Origin: Thermomonas sp.
Lineage (GTDB): Bacteria > Pseudomonadota > Gammaproteobacteria > Xanthomonadales > Xanthomonadaceae
Reading direction: 5' to 3'
Length of the DNA: 6,155 bases
Assembly (NCBI GenBank): GCA_024711415.1
Contig: JANJSW010000208.1
Location: 1 to 6,155, forward strand
Positions within the stretch are counted from its first letter, which is position 1; each line of letters opens with the position of its first letter. The notes below the pieces were generated by a model. That model was not told the DNA's origin. It did no database searches and saw nothing but the letters and a program-made list of their open reading frames with translations. The translations under genes were made by a program, and so were the position numbers. Of this stretch, positions 1 to 5,501 are shown in pieces.

Positions 1-628
1 GGTGAAGAAGGCCAGCCCGTCGAAGGGCGTGATCCGCGCCGATTTCGACCCGGCCGCGATCGCCCGCAGCTACCAGGCTGGCGGCGCGGCCTGCCTGTCG
101 GTGCTGACCGATGTCGATTTCTTCCAGGGCAGCGATGCCTACCTGCTGCAGGCGCGCGCCGCCTGTGCGCTGCCGGTGCTGCGCAAGGACTTCATCGTCG
201 ATCCTTACCAGCTGTACGAGGCGCGCGCGCTGGGCGCCGACTGCGTGCTGCTGATCGCCGCCGCGCTGGACGATGCGCAGCTGTCCGAGTTCGCCTTCAT
301 CGCCGCCGAGCTGGGCATGGATGTGTTGGTGGAAGTGCACGACCTCGACGAACTGGAGCGTGCGCTGCCGGTGCCGGCGAAGCTGCTGGGCATCAACAAC
401 CGCAACCTCAAGACGTTCGAGGTGTCGCTGCAGGCCACCTTGGATCTCAAGGCGATGGTGCCGGCGGATCGCCTGCTGGTCACCGAGAGCGGCATCCTTG
501 CGCCCGCCGACGTGGCGCTGATGCGCGATGCCGGCGTGCACGCCTTCCTGGTCGGAGAAGCATTCATGCGCCAGCCCGATCCGGGCGTGGCGCTGCGCGG
601 GCTGTTCGATGGCGGGGCGAGCGCATGA
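1..628 (+). CDS. trpC: Indole-3-glycerol phosphate synthase, 5'-truncated by the window edge
   Basis: TrpC closes the indole ring in tryptophan synthesis, converting 1-(2-carboxyphenylamino)-1-deoxyribulose 5-phosphate to indole-3-glycerol phosphate with loss of CO2 and water; it is a cytosolic (beta/alpha)8 barrel. The reading frame enters at base 2, and the GTG there is an internal valine, not a start: the visible 208 residues open directly with the family motif KKASPSKG, so about 55 N-terminal residues lie upstream (family size about 260-270). Other visible landmarks are RKDF with the catalytic lysine (visible residue 62), EVH with Glu111, INNRNL (131-136), TESG with Glu162-Ser163, and the phosphate-binding loop LVGEAFM near 183-189. 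No break or missing key residue is seen in the part present. Its TGA overlaps the ATG of the next gene, so the two are probably co-transcribed and translationally coupled. In relatives trpC ends a trpGDC cluster, which would lie to the left. Confidence 0.96.
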   Translation, partial: VKKASPSKGVIRADFDPAAIARSYQAGGAACLSVLTDVDFFQGSDAYLLQARAACALPVLRKDFIVDPYQLYEARALGADCVLLIAAALDDAQLSEFAFIAAELGMDVLVEVHDLDELERALPVPAKLLGINNRNLKTFEVSLQATLDLKAMVPADRLLVTESGILAPADVALMRDAGVHAFLVGEAFMRQPDPGVALRGLFDGGASA

Positions 629-1347
629 GCCAGCGCTATCCGCTGCCGCAGGGCGATGCGCCGCTGGTGGTGTTCGATTTCGATCACACCCTCTACGACG
701 GCGACTCCGGCAGCCACCTGTTCAAGTGGCTGATCGAGCGCCACTGGTGGCGGGTGCTGCTGGCACTGCTGGTCGCGCCGGTTGCCGGGCCGATGGTGGC
801 GTGGCTGCCGACGCGGCGCGCCGGCATCTCGGTGTTCGTGTGGGTGGGCACCTTGGGCGTGCGCGATCGCGCCGCGCTGGATGCGTTGATCGACCGCTAT
901 GTCGTCACCCACGCGGAGGCGATCAAGGCGCGGCTGCTGCCGCTGGCGCTGGACGTGTTCCACCGGCACCGCGCGCGCGGCGACATGGTGCTGGTGGCCA
1001 CTGGCGCACCGCCGGAGCTGGCGCGGGCGATCCTGGCCTTCGTCGCGCACGAGGACGTGCCGGTGATCGGCACCCTGCTGGGGCCGAGGCTGGGCGGCAT
1101 GGGCGCACTGCGGCACTGCCATTTCCGGATGAAGATGACCATGATCCGCGCCGCCGGCTACGCCCAGCCGGTGGCCAGCGCCTATTCGGACAGCAGCGCC
1201 GACCTGCCGCTGCTGCAGGCGGCCGAAAAGCCGGTGGTGGTGAACCCGAAGGCGGCGCGAGTGGCGATGTTCCGGCGGGTGCTGCCGCCCGGCACGCCGA
1301 TCCTCAACTGGGGCTGCCCCGGTCGCGCCGGCGACCCTGCGCGCTAG
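625..1347 (+). CDS. HAD-superfamily phosphatase, PgpC/YfhB-like (probable phosphatidylglycerophosphatase C)
   Basis: A 240-residue HAD hydrolase of the phosphoserine-phosphatase-like branch. Motif I is FDFDHTL (nucleophile Asp18, acid/base Asp20), motif II is LVATG (Thr126), Lys170 is a candidate motif III lysine, and motif IV is [11 protein letters not shown] (Asp189, Asp193). A long hydrophobic stretch follows motif I (about residues 41-80, [10 protein letters not shown] onward). The order, including the stretch ending VGTLGV and the later YSDS block, resembles E. coli PgpC (YfhB), a membrane-bound enzyme that removes phosphate from phosphatidylglycerophosphate to give phosphatidylglycerol. 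That substrate is inferred; another phosphomonoester is possible. The ATG at 625 overlaps the trpC stop as ATGA, with a G-rich run upstream as a weak ribosome site, so translation likely depends on trpC. The C-terminal tail ends in a Gly/Arg-rich segment with no recognisable motif. The gene converges on the acetyltransferase with only 18 bases between stops. Confidence 0.85.
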   Translation: MSQRYPLPQGDAPLVVFDFDHTLYDGDSGSHLFKWLIERHWWRVLLALLVAPVAGPMVAWLPTRRAGISVFVWVGTLGVRDRAALDALIDRYVVTHAEAIKARLLPLALDVFHRHRARGDMVLVATGAPPELARAILAFVAHEDVPVIGTLLGPRLGGMGALRHCHFRMKMTMIRAAGYAQPVASAYSDSSADLPLLQAAEKPVVVNPKAARVAMFRRVLPPGTPILNWGCPGRAGDPAR

Positions 1348-1361
1348 CCGCAGTGGCGGCT
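1346..1361. terminator. Small GC-rich hairpin between convergent genes
   Basis: A perfect 6-bp stem (AGCCGC / GCGGCT) with a 4-base AGTG loop begins within the TAG stop of the HAD gene and ends five bases short of the acetyltransferase stop. It is symmetrical and could act on both transcripts, but there is no T-run on either side, so it is not a canonical intrinsic terminator. It may only stabilise 3' ends or be chance in GC-rich DNA. Confidence 0.3.
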
Positions 1362-1365
1362 GCGC

Positions 1366-1836
1366 TCAGGCCGAGCCCAGCGCCTTGACGAAACGCACCG
1401 AGCTGCCGCTGTAGCCGCAGGCCTGGTAGAACGCATGCGCCTCGGTGCGCTGCGCGCCCGAGGTCAGTTCGATGCGTGCGGCGCCGCCGGCGCGGGCGCG
1501 ACGCTCGGCTTCCTTCAGCAGGTGGCGGCCGATGCCCATGCCCTGCGCGCTGGTGGTCACCACCAGCGCGGTGACGCGACAGGTGGTGGTGCCCAGCGGC
1601 AGGTAGTACATGAAGTCCAGCGCCACCAGCCCGCAGACCGCGCCGTTGCGGCGCGCCAGCACCAGTGCCTGGCGGTCGTTCGCAAGGATCGCGCTGACCC
1701 GCTCGGAGGCGTCGGCCAGGTCGCAGGGATAGCCCAGCTCGGCCAGCAGGTGGGCGACGTCGTCGGCATCGGCCGGCACCGCATTGCGCAGATCCACGTC
1801 CAGGGCCTGGTGGCCGGGGGAGAATGCGTGGCTCAT
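1366..1836 (-). CDS. GNAT-family N-acetyltransferase
   Basis: A 156-residue single-domain GCN5-related acetyltransferase, expected to move an acetyl group from acetyl-CoA to an amine; the substrate cannot be read from sequence. The acetyl-CoA pyrophosphate loop is clear in motif A: ALVVTTSAQGMGIGRHLL (about residues 90-107), with the Q-x-x-G-x-G/A pattern. Motif B is seen at AHAFYQACGY (133-142). The N-terminal part (residues 16-31) matches the usual first strand and helix of the fold, so the protein is complete. The ATG at 1836 has a good ribosome site on the minus strand (AAGGAG at 1847-1852, 10-base spacer). It begins 20 bases after the clp stop on the same strand with no terminator between, so it is probably co-transcribed with clp. 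A possible role in modifying a protein or small metabolite is pure inference. Confidence 0.9.
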   Translation of the reverse strand: MSHAFSPGHQALDVDLRNAVPADADDVAHLLAELGYPCDLADASERVSAILANDRQALVLARRNGAVCGLVALDFMYYLPLGTTTCRVTALVVTTSAQGMGIGRHLLKEAERRARAGGAARIELTSGAQRTEAHAFYQACGYSGSSVRFVKALGSA

Positions 1837-1856
1837 GCGCGGACTGCTCCTTGGTT

Positions 1857-2537
1857 CTAGCGGGTGCCGTAGACCACCACGGTCTTGCCGCGGGCATGCA
1901 GCTTGCCGTCGGCCTGCAGTTTCTTCAGCACGCGCCCGGCCATCTCGCGCGAGCAGCCGACCAGCCGCGCCAGCTCCTGCCGCGACACGCGCAGCTGGGT
2001 GCCCAGCGGATGGCTCATCGCCTCCGGCTCGCGCGCCAGGTCGAACAGGGTGCGGTAGATGCGGTCGGTGACGTCGAGGAAGGCCAGCCGACCGGCCTTG
2101 CGGCTGGTGTCCAGCAGGCGCTGGCTGATCTGCGCGCCGATCGAATACAACAGCCGGGTGGCGTCGTTGGCCTGCGCCACCAGCAGCCCCTGCAGGCGCT
2201 CGTAGCTGATCTCGGCCAGCTCGCACGGGGTGCGCGTGCGCAGCGCGACGCCGCGCTGCTGGGTTTCCACGAACAGGCCCATTTCGCCGACGAATTCGCC
2301 CGCGCCGACGTAACCCAGCACCAGTTCGCGGTCATCGTCTTCGCGGGTGGTGATGCTCACCGAGCCGGAAATGATGTAGTACAGCGTGCCCGCGGGATCG
2401 CCCGGATGGAACACTTCGCTGCGCGCCGGATACTTGCGGCGATGGCAGCTGGCGATGAAGCGCTCGATCGTCTCGGCGTCGGCGCCCAGCGGGGTGAATG
2501 CGCGCGGCATGGCGGGTTTGAGGGCTGGACTGCTCAT
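1857..2537 (-). CDS. clp: CRP/FNR-family global regulator Clp
   Basis: A 226-residue transcription factor closely resembling Xanthomonas Clp, which controls extracellular enzymes, exopolysaccharide and virulence genes and binds DNA when free of cyclic di-GMP. The cyclic-nucleotide-binding beta-roll spans about residues 24-115 (HPGDPAGTLYYIISGSVSI, then GEFVGEMGLF), the dimerisation helix about 117-150, and the helix-turn-helix about 183-206 (RVSRQELARLVGCSREMAGRV), followed by the winged end KLHARGKTVVVYGTR. From my recollection of the X. campestris protein, residues reported as important for c-di-GMP binding (Asp70, Arg154, Arg166, Asp170) correspond to Asp67, Arg150, Arg162 and Asp166 here and are kept, but Glu99 corresponds to Gly96. 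The start is fixed: an in-frame TGA lies immediately before the ATG at 2537. No good Shine-Dalgarno sequence precedes it. Divergent from speD and likely leading an operon with the acetyltransferase gene. Confidence 0.96.
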   Translation of the reverse strand: MSSPALKPAMPRAFTPLGADAETIERFIASCHRRKYPARSEVFHPGDPAGTLYYIISGSVSITTREDDDRELVLGYVGAGEFVGEMGLFVETQQRGVALRTRTPCELAEISYERLQGLLVAQANDATRLLYSIGAQISQRLLDTSRKAGRLAFLDVTDRIYRTLFDLAREPEAMSHPLGTQLRVSRQELARLVGCSREMAGRVLKKLQADGKLHARGKTVVVYGTR

Positions 2538-2563
2538 TCAGGCTGACATTCGTGCAATGCCCA

Positions 2564-2592
2564 AGCTTAGGCCGAACCGTGACAGCGGGCAA
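2564..2592 (-). promoter_or_regulatory. Candidate sigma70 promoter for clp
   Basis: On the minus strand TTGCCC (2592-2587) is followed after exactly 17 bases by TAAGCT (2569-2564). The -35 matches the consensus at 4 of 6 positions and the -10 at 3 of 6. Transcription would begin near 2557, leaving a leader of about 20 bases. The same TTGCCC hexamer with a 17-base spacer occurs at the rplM promoter in this window, which raises confidence somewhat. The weak -10 keeps it tentative. Confidence 0.4.
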
Positions 2593-2593
2593 A
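2578..2593. promoter_or_regulatory. Possible imperfect Clp/CRP-type operator over the clp -35
   Basis: CGTGA-N6-GCAAA matches the CRP/Clp-type consensus TGTGA-N6-TCACA at 7 of 10 half-site positions, one half being good (4 of 5) and the other poor (3 of 5). It overlaps the candidate clp -35 and spacer, where a bound activator would instead repress. Such a score can arise by chance in 183 bases, so this is only a lead for autoregulation. Confidence 0.22.
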
Positions 2594-2628
2594 CTATTGC
2601 AGGCGTGTGGCGCCCCGCGCCCCGCCGG

Positions 2629-2658
2629 CGGCCCGCCCGCGCGGGCCGGCGTGCACGC
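2629..2658. repeat. GC hairpin and adjoining 10-base palindrome in the clp-speD control region
   Basis: CGGCCCGC (2629-2636) and GCGGGCCG (2641-2648) form a perfect 8-bp inverted repeat around a 4-base CCGC centre. Directly next to it, GCGTGCACGC (2649-2658) is a perfect palindrome. The palindrome sits roughly at -41 to -32 relative to the predicted speD start site, a usual place for an operator. The surrounding DNA is extremely GC-rich, so short dyads are expected by chance; function is unproven. Confidence 0.35.
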
Positions 2659-2677
2659 GCGGTTGCGCGCTTTGCCG

Positions 2678-2683
2678 CATAAT
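2678..2683 (+). promoter_or_regulatory. Candidate -10 element for speD
   Basis: CATAAT matches the -10 consensus at 5 of 6 positions and is the only AT-rich hexamer close to the speD start. It would place transcription initiation near 2690, about 30 bases upstream of the GTG. No -35 hexamer is recognisable at 16-18 bases upstream (TTGCGC at 2663 is only 9 bases away), so the promoter may need an activator or be weak. Confidence 0.35.
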
Positions 2684-2709
2684 CGCCGGTCTGTCCCCGT
2701 TCCCGCCGG

Positions 2710-2745
2710 ATGCAAATGCCGTGGTCAAACCGCTGCCGCGCCTGA
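2710..2745 (+). other. Short upstream open frame overlapping the speD start
   Basis: An ATG 11 bases before the speD GTG opens an 11-codon frame ([11 protein letters not shown]) in a different phase that ends with TGA 20 bases inside speD. A second ATG lies at 2716 in the same small frame. It has no clear ribosome site of its own. It could be chance, or could influence initiation at the GTG of speD; no protein function is implied. Confidence 0.25.
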
Positions 2746-3512
2746 AGCTGCAAGGCTTCAACAACCTCACCAAGTCGCTCAGCTTCAACATCTACGACGT
2801 CTGCTACGCGGCGTCGGAGGATGAGCGCAGGCGCTACATCGAGTACATCGACGAGGAATACAACGCCGACCGCCTCACCCAGATCCTCACCGACGTGGCG
2901 GAGATCATCGGCGCCAACATCCTCAACATCGCGCGCCAGGACTACGACCCGCAGGGTGCGTCGGTCACGATCCTGATCTCCGAGCAGCCGGTGATCGACA
3001 AGGCCGACGCCAAGGGCGTGATCTCCGACGCGGTGGTCGCCCACCTCGACAAGTCGCACATCACCGTGCACACCTACCCGGAGACGCACCCGGACAACGG
3101 CATCGCCACCTTCCGCGCCGACATCGACGTGTCCACCTGCGGCGTGATCTCGCCGCTGAAGGCGCTGAACTACCTGATCGAGTCGCTGGAGTCGGACATC
3201 GTGGTGATGGACTACCGCGTGCGCGGCTTCACCCGCGACGTGAAGGGCCGCAAGCACTTCATCGACCACAAGATCAATTCGATCCAGGACTACCTGGCCA
3301 AGAACATCCGCGCGCGCTACGAAATGCTCGACGTGAATGTCTACCAGGAGAACATGTTCCACACCAAGATGCACCTGAAGGACTTCGACCTCGACCAATA
3401 CCTGTTCGAGGAGAAGGCGCGCAACCTGTCGTTCAAGGAGCGCATGAAGATCGAGGCGCGGCTCAAGCGCGAGATCGAGGAGCTCTACCACGGCCGCAAC
3501 CTGGTCGACTGA
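2721..3512 (+). CDS. speD: S-adenosylmethionine decarboxylase proenzyme, E. coli type
   Basis: SpeD decarboxylates S-adenosylmethionine to provide the aminopropyl donor for spermidine synthesis. It is a pyruvoyl enzyme made as a proenzyme that cuts itself before a serine. The 263-residue product matches the E. coli-type (class 1A, about 264 residues) over its whole length. Self-cleavage is expected at Lys111-Ser112 in [14 protein letters not shown], giving a beta chain of 111 residues and an alpha chain with a pyruvoyl N-terminus; Cys140 ([10 protein letters not shown]) matches the active-site cysteine. The first 100 residues include LQGFNNLTK and [10 protein letters not shown], typical of the family. 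The start is GTG at 2721, read MVKPLPRL as in relatives; the frame is open further upstream but that region is promoter-like. There is no strong Shine-Dalgarno sequence. No speE is next to it. A strong terminator follows 23 bases after the TGA. Confidence 0.97.
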   Translation: MVKPLPRLKLQGFNNLTKSLSFNIYDVCYAASEDERRRYIEYIDEEYNADRLTQILTDVAEIIGANILNIARQDYDPQGASVTILISEQPVIDKADAKGVISDAVVAHLDKSHITVHTYPETHPDNGIATFRADIDVSTCGVISPLKALNYLIESLESDIVVMDYRVRGFTRDVKGRKHFIDHKINSIQDYLAKNIRARYEMLDVNVYQENMFHTKMHLKDFDLDQYLFEEKARNLSFKERMKIEARLKREIEELYHGRNLVD

Positions 3513-3535
3513 TAGTCGATCGGTTTGGCGGGTCT

Positions 3536-3563
3536 GCAAAAGCCGGCGCAAGCCGGCTTTTGC
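3536..3563. terminator. Bidirectional intrinsic terminator between speD and the convergent gene
   Basis: A perfect 12-bp inverted repeat, GCAAAAGCCGGC (3536-3547) and GCCGGCTTTTGC (3552-3563), surrounds a GCAA loop, which on the plus strand is a GNRA tetraloop. The 6-bp GC core is followed by TTTT on both strands, so it can stop transcription from speD and from the minus-strand gene whose stop is at 3575. This is the clearest terminator in the window. Confidence 0.88.
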
Positions 3564-3574
3564 GTTGCCGGGCC

Positions 3575-4108
3575 TCAGTCGATGCCGGGCCTTGCGGACA
3601 GACCGAGTGCGCCGGCGACCAGCTGCATGGCCTCCTCGTCGCGCTCGTGGGTGATCCAGCCGGACAGGGTTGCCTCGCCGGTTTCCGCCGTCCACAGGCT
3701 GTAATGGCGTTCGCGCAGCTGTACGGACGCGGCCTGCAGCAGCGCGCTGGTGTCCGGCGGTTCCCCCGCATCGTCGTCCACGCCCCAGTCGATGCGCAGC
3801 CGCCAGCGCCCCGCCAGCTCGTCCAGCGCCTCCATCAGGCCCTGCGCATCCTCTTCGCCCACGTGGAAGCCGGCCTTCCAGTCGATGGCGTCACGCAGCA
3901 GCGGCACCGGGTCCGCATCGTCGCCGGCATCGTCCAGGGCAAGCCGGAAGGCGGCGAACTGCTGCAGGGCGGCGTCCTCGTCGTCCGGGTTGACCAGCAG
4001 CAGGAACTGCCACGCCACCATCTCCAGCGCATCGTCCTCGTCCACGTCGGTCTGGGCGTGGAAGGCATGGCCGAAATTGTCGTCGGGATCGTAGTCGTGG
4101 CTGGCCAT
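3575..4108 (-). CDS. Conserved acidic protein of unknown function (possibly DUF6630)
   Basis: A 177-residue cytosolic protein with no signal peptide or membrane segment. I recall similar proteins in xanthomonads, perhaps annotated DUF6630, but cannot confirm the family. It is very acidic: 41 Asp/Glu against 10 Arg/Lys, with a single lysine (Lys78). The N-terminus is an Asp-rich, probably disordered leader (residues 1-28). A compact region follows, with LLLVNPDDEDAALQQFAAF (36-54), DWKAGFHVGEED (76-87), DELAGRWRLRIDWG (96-109) and a Trp-containing C-terminal part with YSLWTAETG and GWITHERDEE (136-159). No catalytic motif is evident. The ATG at 4108 is supported by AGGAG (4116-4120) with a 7-base spacer; a longer in-frame extension upstream crosses antisense to yaeQ and is not credible. 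It converges on speD across the shared terminator and diverges from yaeQ. Function is unknown. Confidence 0.82.
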   Translation of the reverse strand: MASHDYDPDDNFGHAFHAQTDVDEDDALEMVAWQFLLLVNPDDEDAALQQFAAFRLALDDAGDDADPVPLLRDAIDWKAGFHVGEEDAQGLMEALDELAGRWRLRIDWGVDDDAGEPPDTSALLQAASVQLRERHYSLWTAETGEATLSGWITHERDEEAMQLVAGALGLSARPGID

Positions 4109-4138
4109 CGCGCCGCTCCTGTCTGCGTTCAGGCGCGC

Positions 4139-4144
4139 AGCATA
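4139..4144 (-). promoter_or_regulatory. Weak candidate -10 for the acidic-protein gene
   Basis: On the minus strand TATGCT (4144-4139) matches 4 of 6 -10 positions and would give a start near 4132 and a leader of about 24 bases that includes the AGGAG ribosome site. No -35 is recognisable, so this is a weak call. Confidence 0.22.
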
Positions 4145-4165
4145 CGTCGCATCGGCGGGCCCGCG

Positions 4166-4183
4166 ACGGGGTACCCGTAGAAT
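4166..4183 (+). promoter_or_regulatory. Candidate yaeQ -10 with an abutting dyad
   Basis: TAGAAT (4178-4183) matches the -10 consensus at 5 of 6 positions and predicts a start near 4190 and a 33-base leader. An inverted repeat, ACGGG-GTA-CCCGT (4166-4178), runs into its first base and could be an operator, though it is short. No -35 match is seen 16-18 bases upstream. Confidence 0.33.
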
Positions 4184-4222
4184 GTCGCACCCCAAACCGG
4201 CCGAGTGGCCCGAGGACGCGCC

Positions 4223-4783
4223 ATGGCCGCCAACGCCACCATCTACAAGGCCGAGTTGCAGGTCACCGATCTCGACCGCCATTACTACGCCAGCCATGCG
4301 CTGACGCTGGCCCAGCACCCGTCGGAAACCGAGACCCGGCTGCTGGTGCGGCTGCTGGCCTTCGCGCTGCATGCCGACGAGCGCCTCGAGTTCGGGCGCG
4401 GGCTCAGCGACGAGGACGAGCCGGCGCTGTGGCGGCGCGACTACACCGGCGACATCCAGCAGTGGATCGAGCTCGGCCAGCCGGACGAGAGCCGTCTGCG
4501 CAAGGCCAGCGGGCGCGCGGCCCAGGTGGTCGTGGTGGGCTATGGCGGACAGGCGGCCGAGGCCTGGTGGAAGCGCAATGCGCCTGCGTTGGCGCGCCTG
4601 CGCAACCTGACCGTGATGGAGCTGGATGACGCGGCGGTGGAGGCGGCGACCACGTTCCTCGAGCGCGGAATGCGGGTGACCGCGATGATCCAGGATGGCG
4701 AGCTGCAGCTGATGGATGCCGCGCGCAGCATCTCGATGCGTCCGCGCATGCGGATGGTGGACGGGGCCGCCGCTGCGGATTGA
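4223..4783 (+). CDS. yaeQ: YaeQ-family protein
   Basis: A 186-residue protein of the YaeQ family (E. coli member about 181 residues), whose known structures have a PD-(D/E)XK nuclease-like fold, but whose biochemical role is not established. Landmarks run in the expected order: ATIYKAELQVTDLDRHYY (5-22), LAQHPSETETR (29-39), RLLAFALHADERLEF (43-57), GDIQQWIELGQPDE (76-89) with acidic residues Asp77 and Glu83, Lys94, an AWW pair (114-116) and AMIQDGELQLMD (154-165). Spacing of Asp77, Glu83 and Lys94 is compatible with the variant PD-(D/E)XK core, but nuclease activity is inference. The ATG at 4223 is chosen because GAGGA (4212-4216) lies 6 bases upstream and relatives begin MxxxATIYK; an in-frame GTG at 4205 would overlap this ribosome site. 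The last six residues (GAAAAD) are low complexity. Monocistronic, convergent with coq7. Confidence 0.93.
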   Translation: MAANATIYKAELQVTDLDRHYYASHALTLAQHPSETETRLLVRLLAFALHADERLEFGRGLSDEDEPALWRRDYTGDIQQWIELGQPDESRLRKASGRAAQVVVVGYGGQAAEAWWKRNAPALARLRNLTVMELDDAAVEAATTFLERGMRVTAMIQDGELQLMDAARSISMRPRMRMVDGAAAAD

Positions 4784-4815
4784 GGCGGCAGGGTGCGCGC
4801 CTGCGCGATGGCGGC

Positions 4816-5460
4816 TCAGAGCCGGTAGGCCACCGTCTTCATCACCGTCGACATCGCCGCCATCAGGGTCGGAATCGGCGGCGGCAGGATGCGCGCGCCG
4901 GCCGCCAGCGCGTTGTCCGCGTGGCGGGCTTCGTCGTCCTTCATCACCGACAGGATCGCGCGGCTGCGCGCGTCGGCTTCCGGCAGCGTCCGCAGGTGTT
5001 CGGCAAGGTGCGCCTCGACCTGGCGTTCGGTTTCGACCACGAAGCCCAGGTTCCAGCCGTCGCCGCGCAGTCCTGCCGCCGCGCCGATTGCCCAGCTGCC
5101 GGCGTACCACAGCGGGTTGAACAGGCTGGGCCGGCTGTGCAGCTCGCGCAGGCGGTCTGCGCACCAGGCCAGGTGGTCGGTCTCCTCCTGCGCGGCCTCC
5201 AGCAGGTGCGCGCGGGTGGCGGGATCGCGCGCCACCGCGGCCTGGCCGATGTACAACGCCTGCGCGCAGACCTCGCCGGTATGGTTGATGCGCATCAGCC
5301 CGGCGGAATGGCGGCACTGCCCGGCATCAAGCGGGCTGTCCGGCTCGCCGGCACCGGGGTTGCGGCGTTCCGCGCGCGGCGTGCCCAGCACGGTGGTCAG
5401 GGCGTTCTGGGCTGAATCCAGCAGCCGGTCCAGCGGGCCGAGGTGGCGTAGCGTGTCCAT
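4816..5460 (-). CDS. coq7: Coq7-type demethoxyubiquinol hydroxylase
   Basis: This di-iron monooxygenase performs the penultimate ring step of ubiquinone synthesis, hydroxylating 2-polyprenyl-3-methyl-6-methoxy-1,4-benzoquinol (demethoxyubiquinol); it takes the place of the flavoprotein UbiF found in E. coli. It acts at the inner face of the cytoplasmic membrane. All six expected iron ligands are present with family spacing: Glu63 (RINHTGEV), Glu93 and His96 (QEETDH), Glu145 ([10 protein letters not shown]), and Glu177 and His180 (DDEARH). Hydrophobic amphipathic segments at about 117-131 and 191-206 fit membrane association. The 214-residue length is usual for bacterial forms with an N-terminal extension (here about 50 residues, variable). 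The ATG at 5460 has no ribosome site, but a -10 element sits at the distance expected for a leaderless message. It diverges from rplM and converges on yaeQ with 32 bases between stops and no convincing terminator there. Confidence 0.95.
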   Translation of the reverse strand: MDTLRHLGPLDRLLDSAQNALTTVLGTPRAERRNPGAGEPDSPLDAGQCRHSAGLMRINHTGEVCAQALYIGQAAVARDPATRAHLLEAAQEETDHLAWCADRLRELHSRPSLFNPLWYAGSWAIGAAAGLRGDGWNLGFVVETERQVEAHLAEHLRTLPEADARSRAILSVMKDDEARHADNALAAGARILPPPIPTLMAAMSTVMKTVAYRL

Positions 5461-5466
5461 TCGCGC

Positions 5467-5472
5467 ATTCTA
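5467..5472 (-). promoter_or_regulatory. Candidate -10 for coq7, predicting a leaderless transcript
   Basis: On the minus strand TAGAAT (5472-5467) is followed by six bases and then the ATG at 5460. Normal -10 to start spacing puts the first transcribed base on the A of the start codon. No -35 is obvious 16-18 bases upstream. The absence of a Shine-Dalgarno sequence agrees with leaderless translation, which is reported to be fairly common in Xanthomonas. Confidence 0.42.
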
Positions 5473-5501
5473 GGCCGCACGGGGCCGGGACAGGGGGCGA
5501 C

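Noticed and set aside
205..1122. Open minus-strand frame of 305 codons antisense to trpC and the HAD gene
   Set aside because: Composition is low in complexity (His/Gln/Arg/Ala-rich), it lacks any motif, and both opposite genes are clearly real; a common artefact in DNA this rich in GC.
1824..2546. Plus-strand 240-codon frame antisense to clp
   Set aside because: Shadow of clp; rich in Ala/Arg/His/Gln with no recognisable domain.
2607..2720. N-terminal extension of SpeD from an upstream in-frame ATG
   Set aside because: The 38 extra codons are Pro/Arg/Ala-rich and cover the palindromes and -10; the GTG start gives the standard protein with the cleavage serine at residue 112.
2538..3695. Minus-strand open frame of 385 codons antisense to speD
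   Set aside because: Val/Asp/Leu-rich repetitive mirror of the speD codons; it would span the strong terminator at 3536-3563 and has no ribosome site or family likeness.
4784..4815. Possible terminator between yaeQ and coq7
   Set aside because: Only a 4-bp CAGG/CCTG stem and no T-run; not better than chance.
3575..5317. A 580-codon minus-strand frame, apparently a large fusion protein
   Set aside because: Only its last 177 codons are the acidic protein; the rest is antisense to yaeQ and out of frame with coq7. The ATG at 4108 with AGGAG gives the sensible start.
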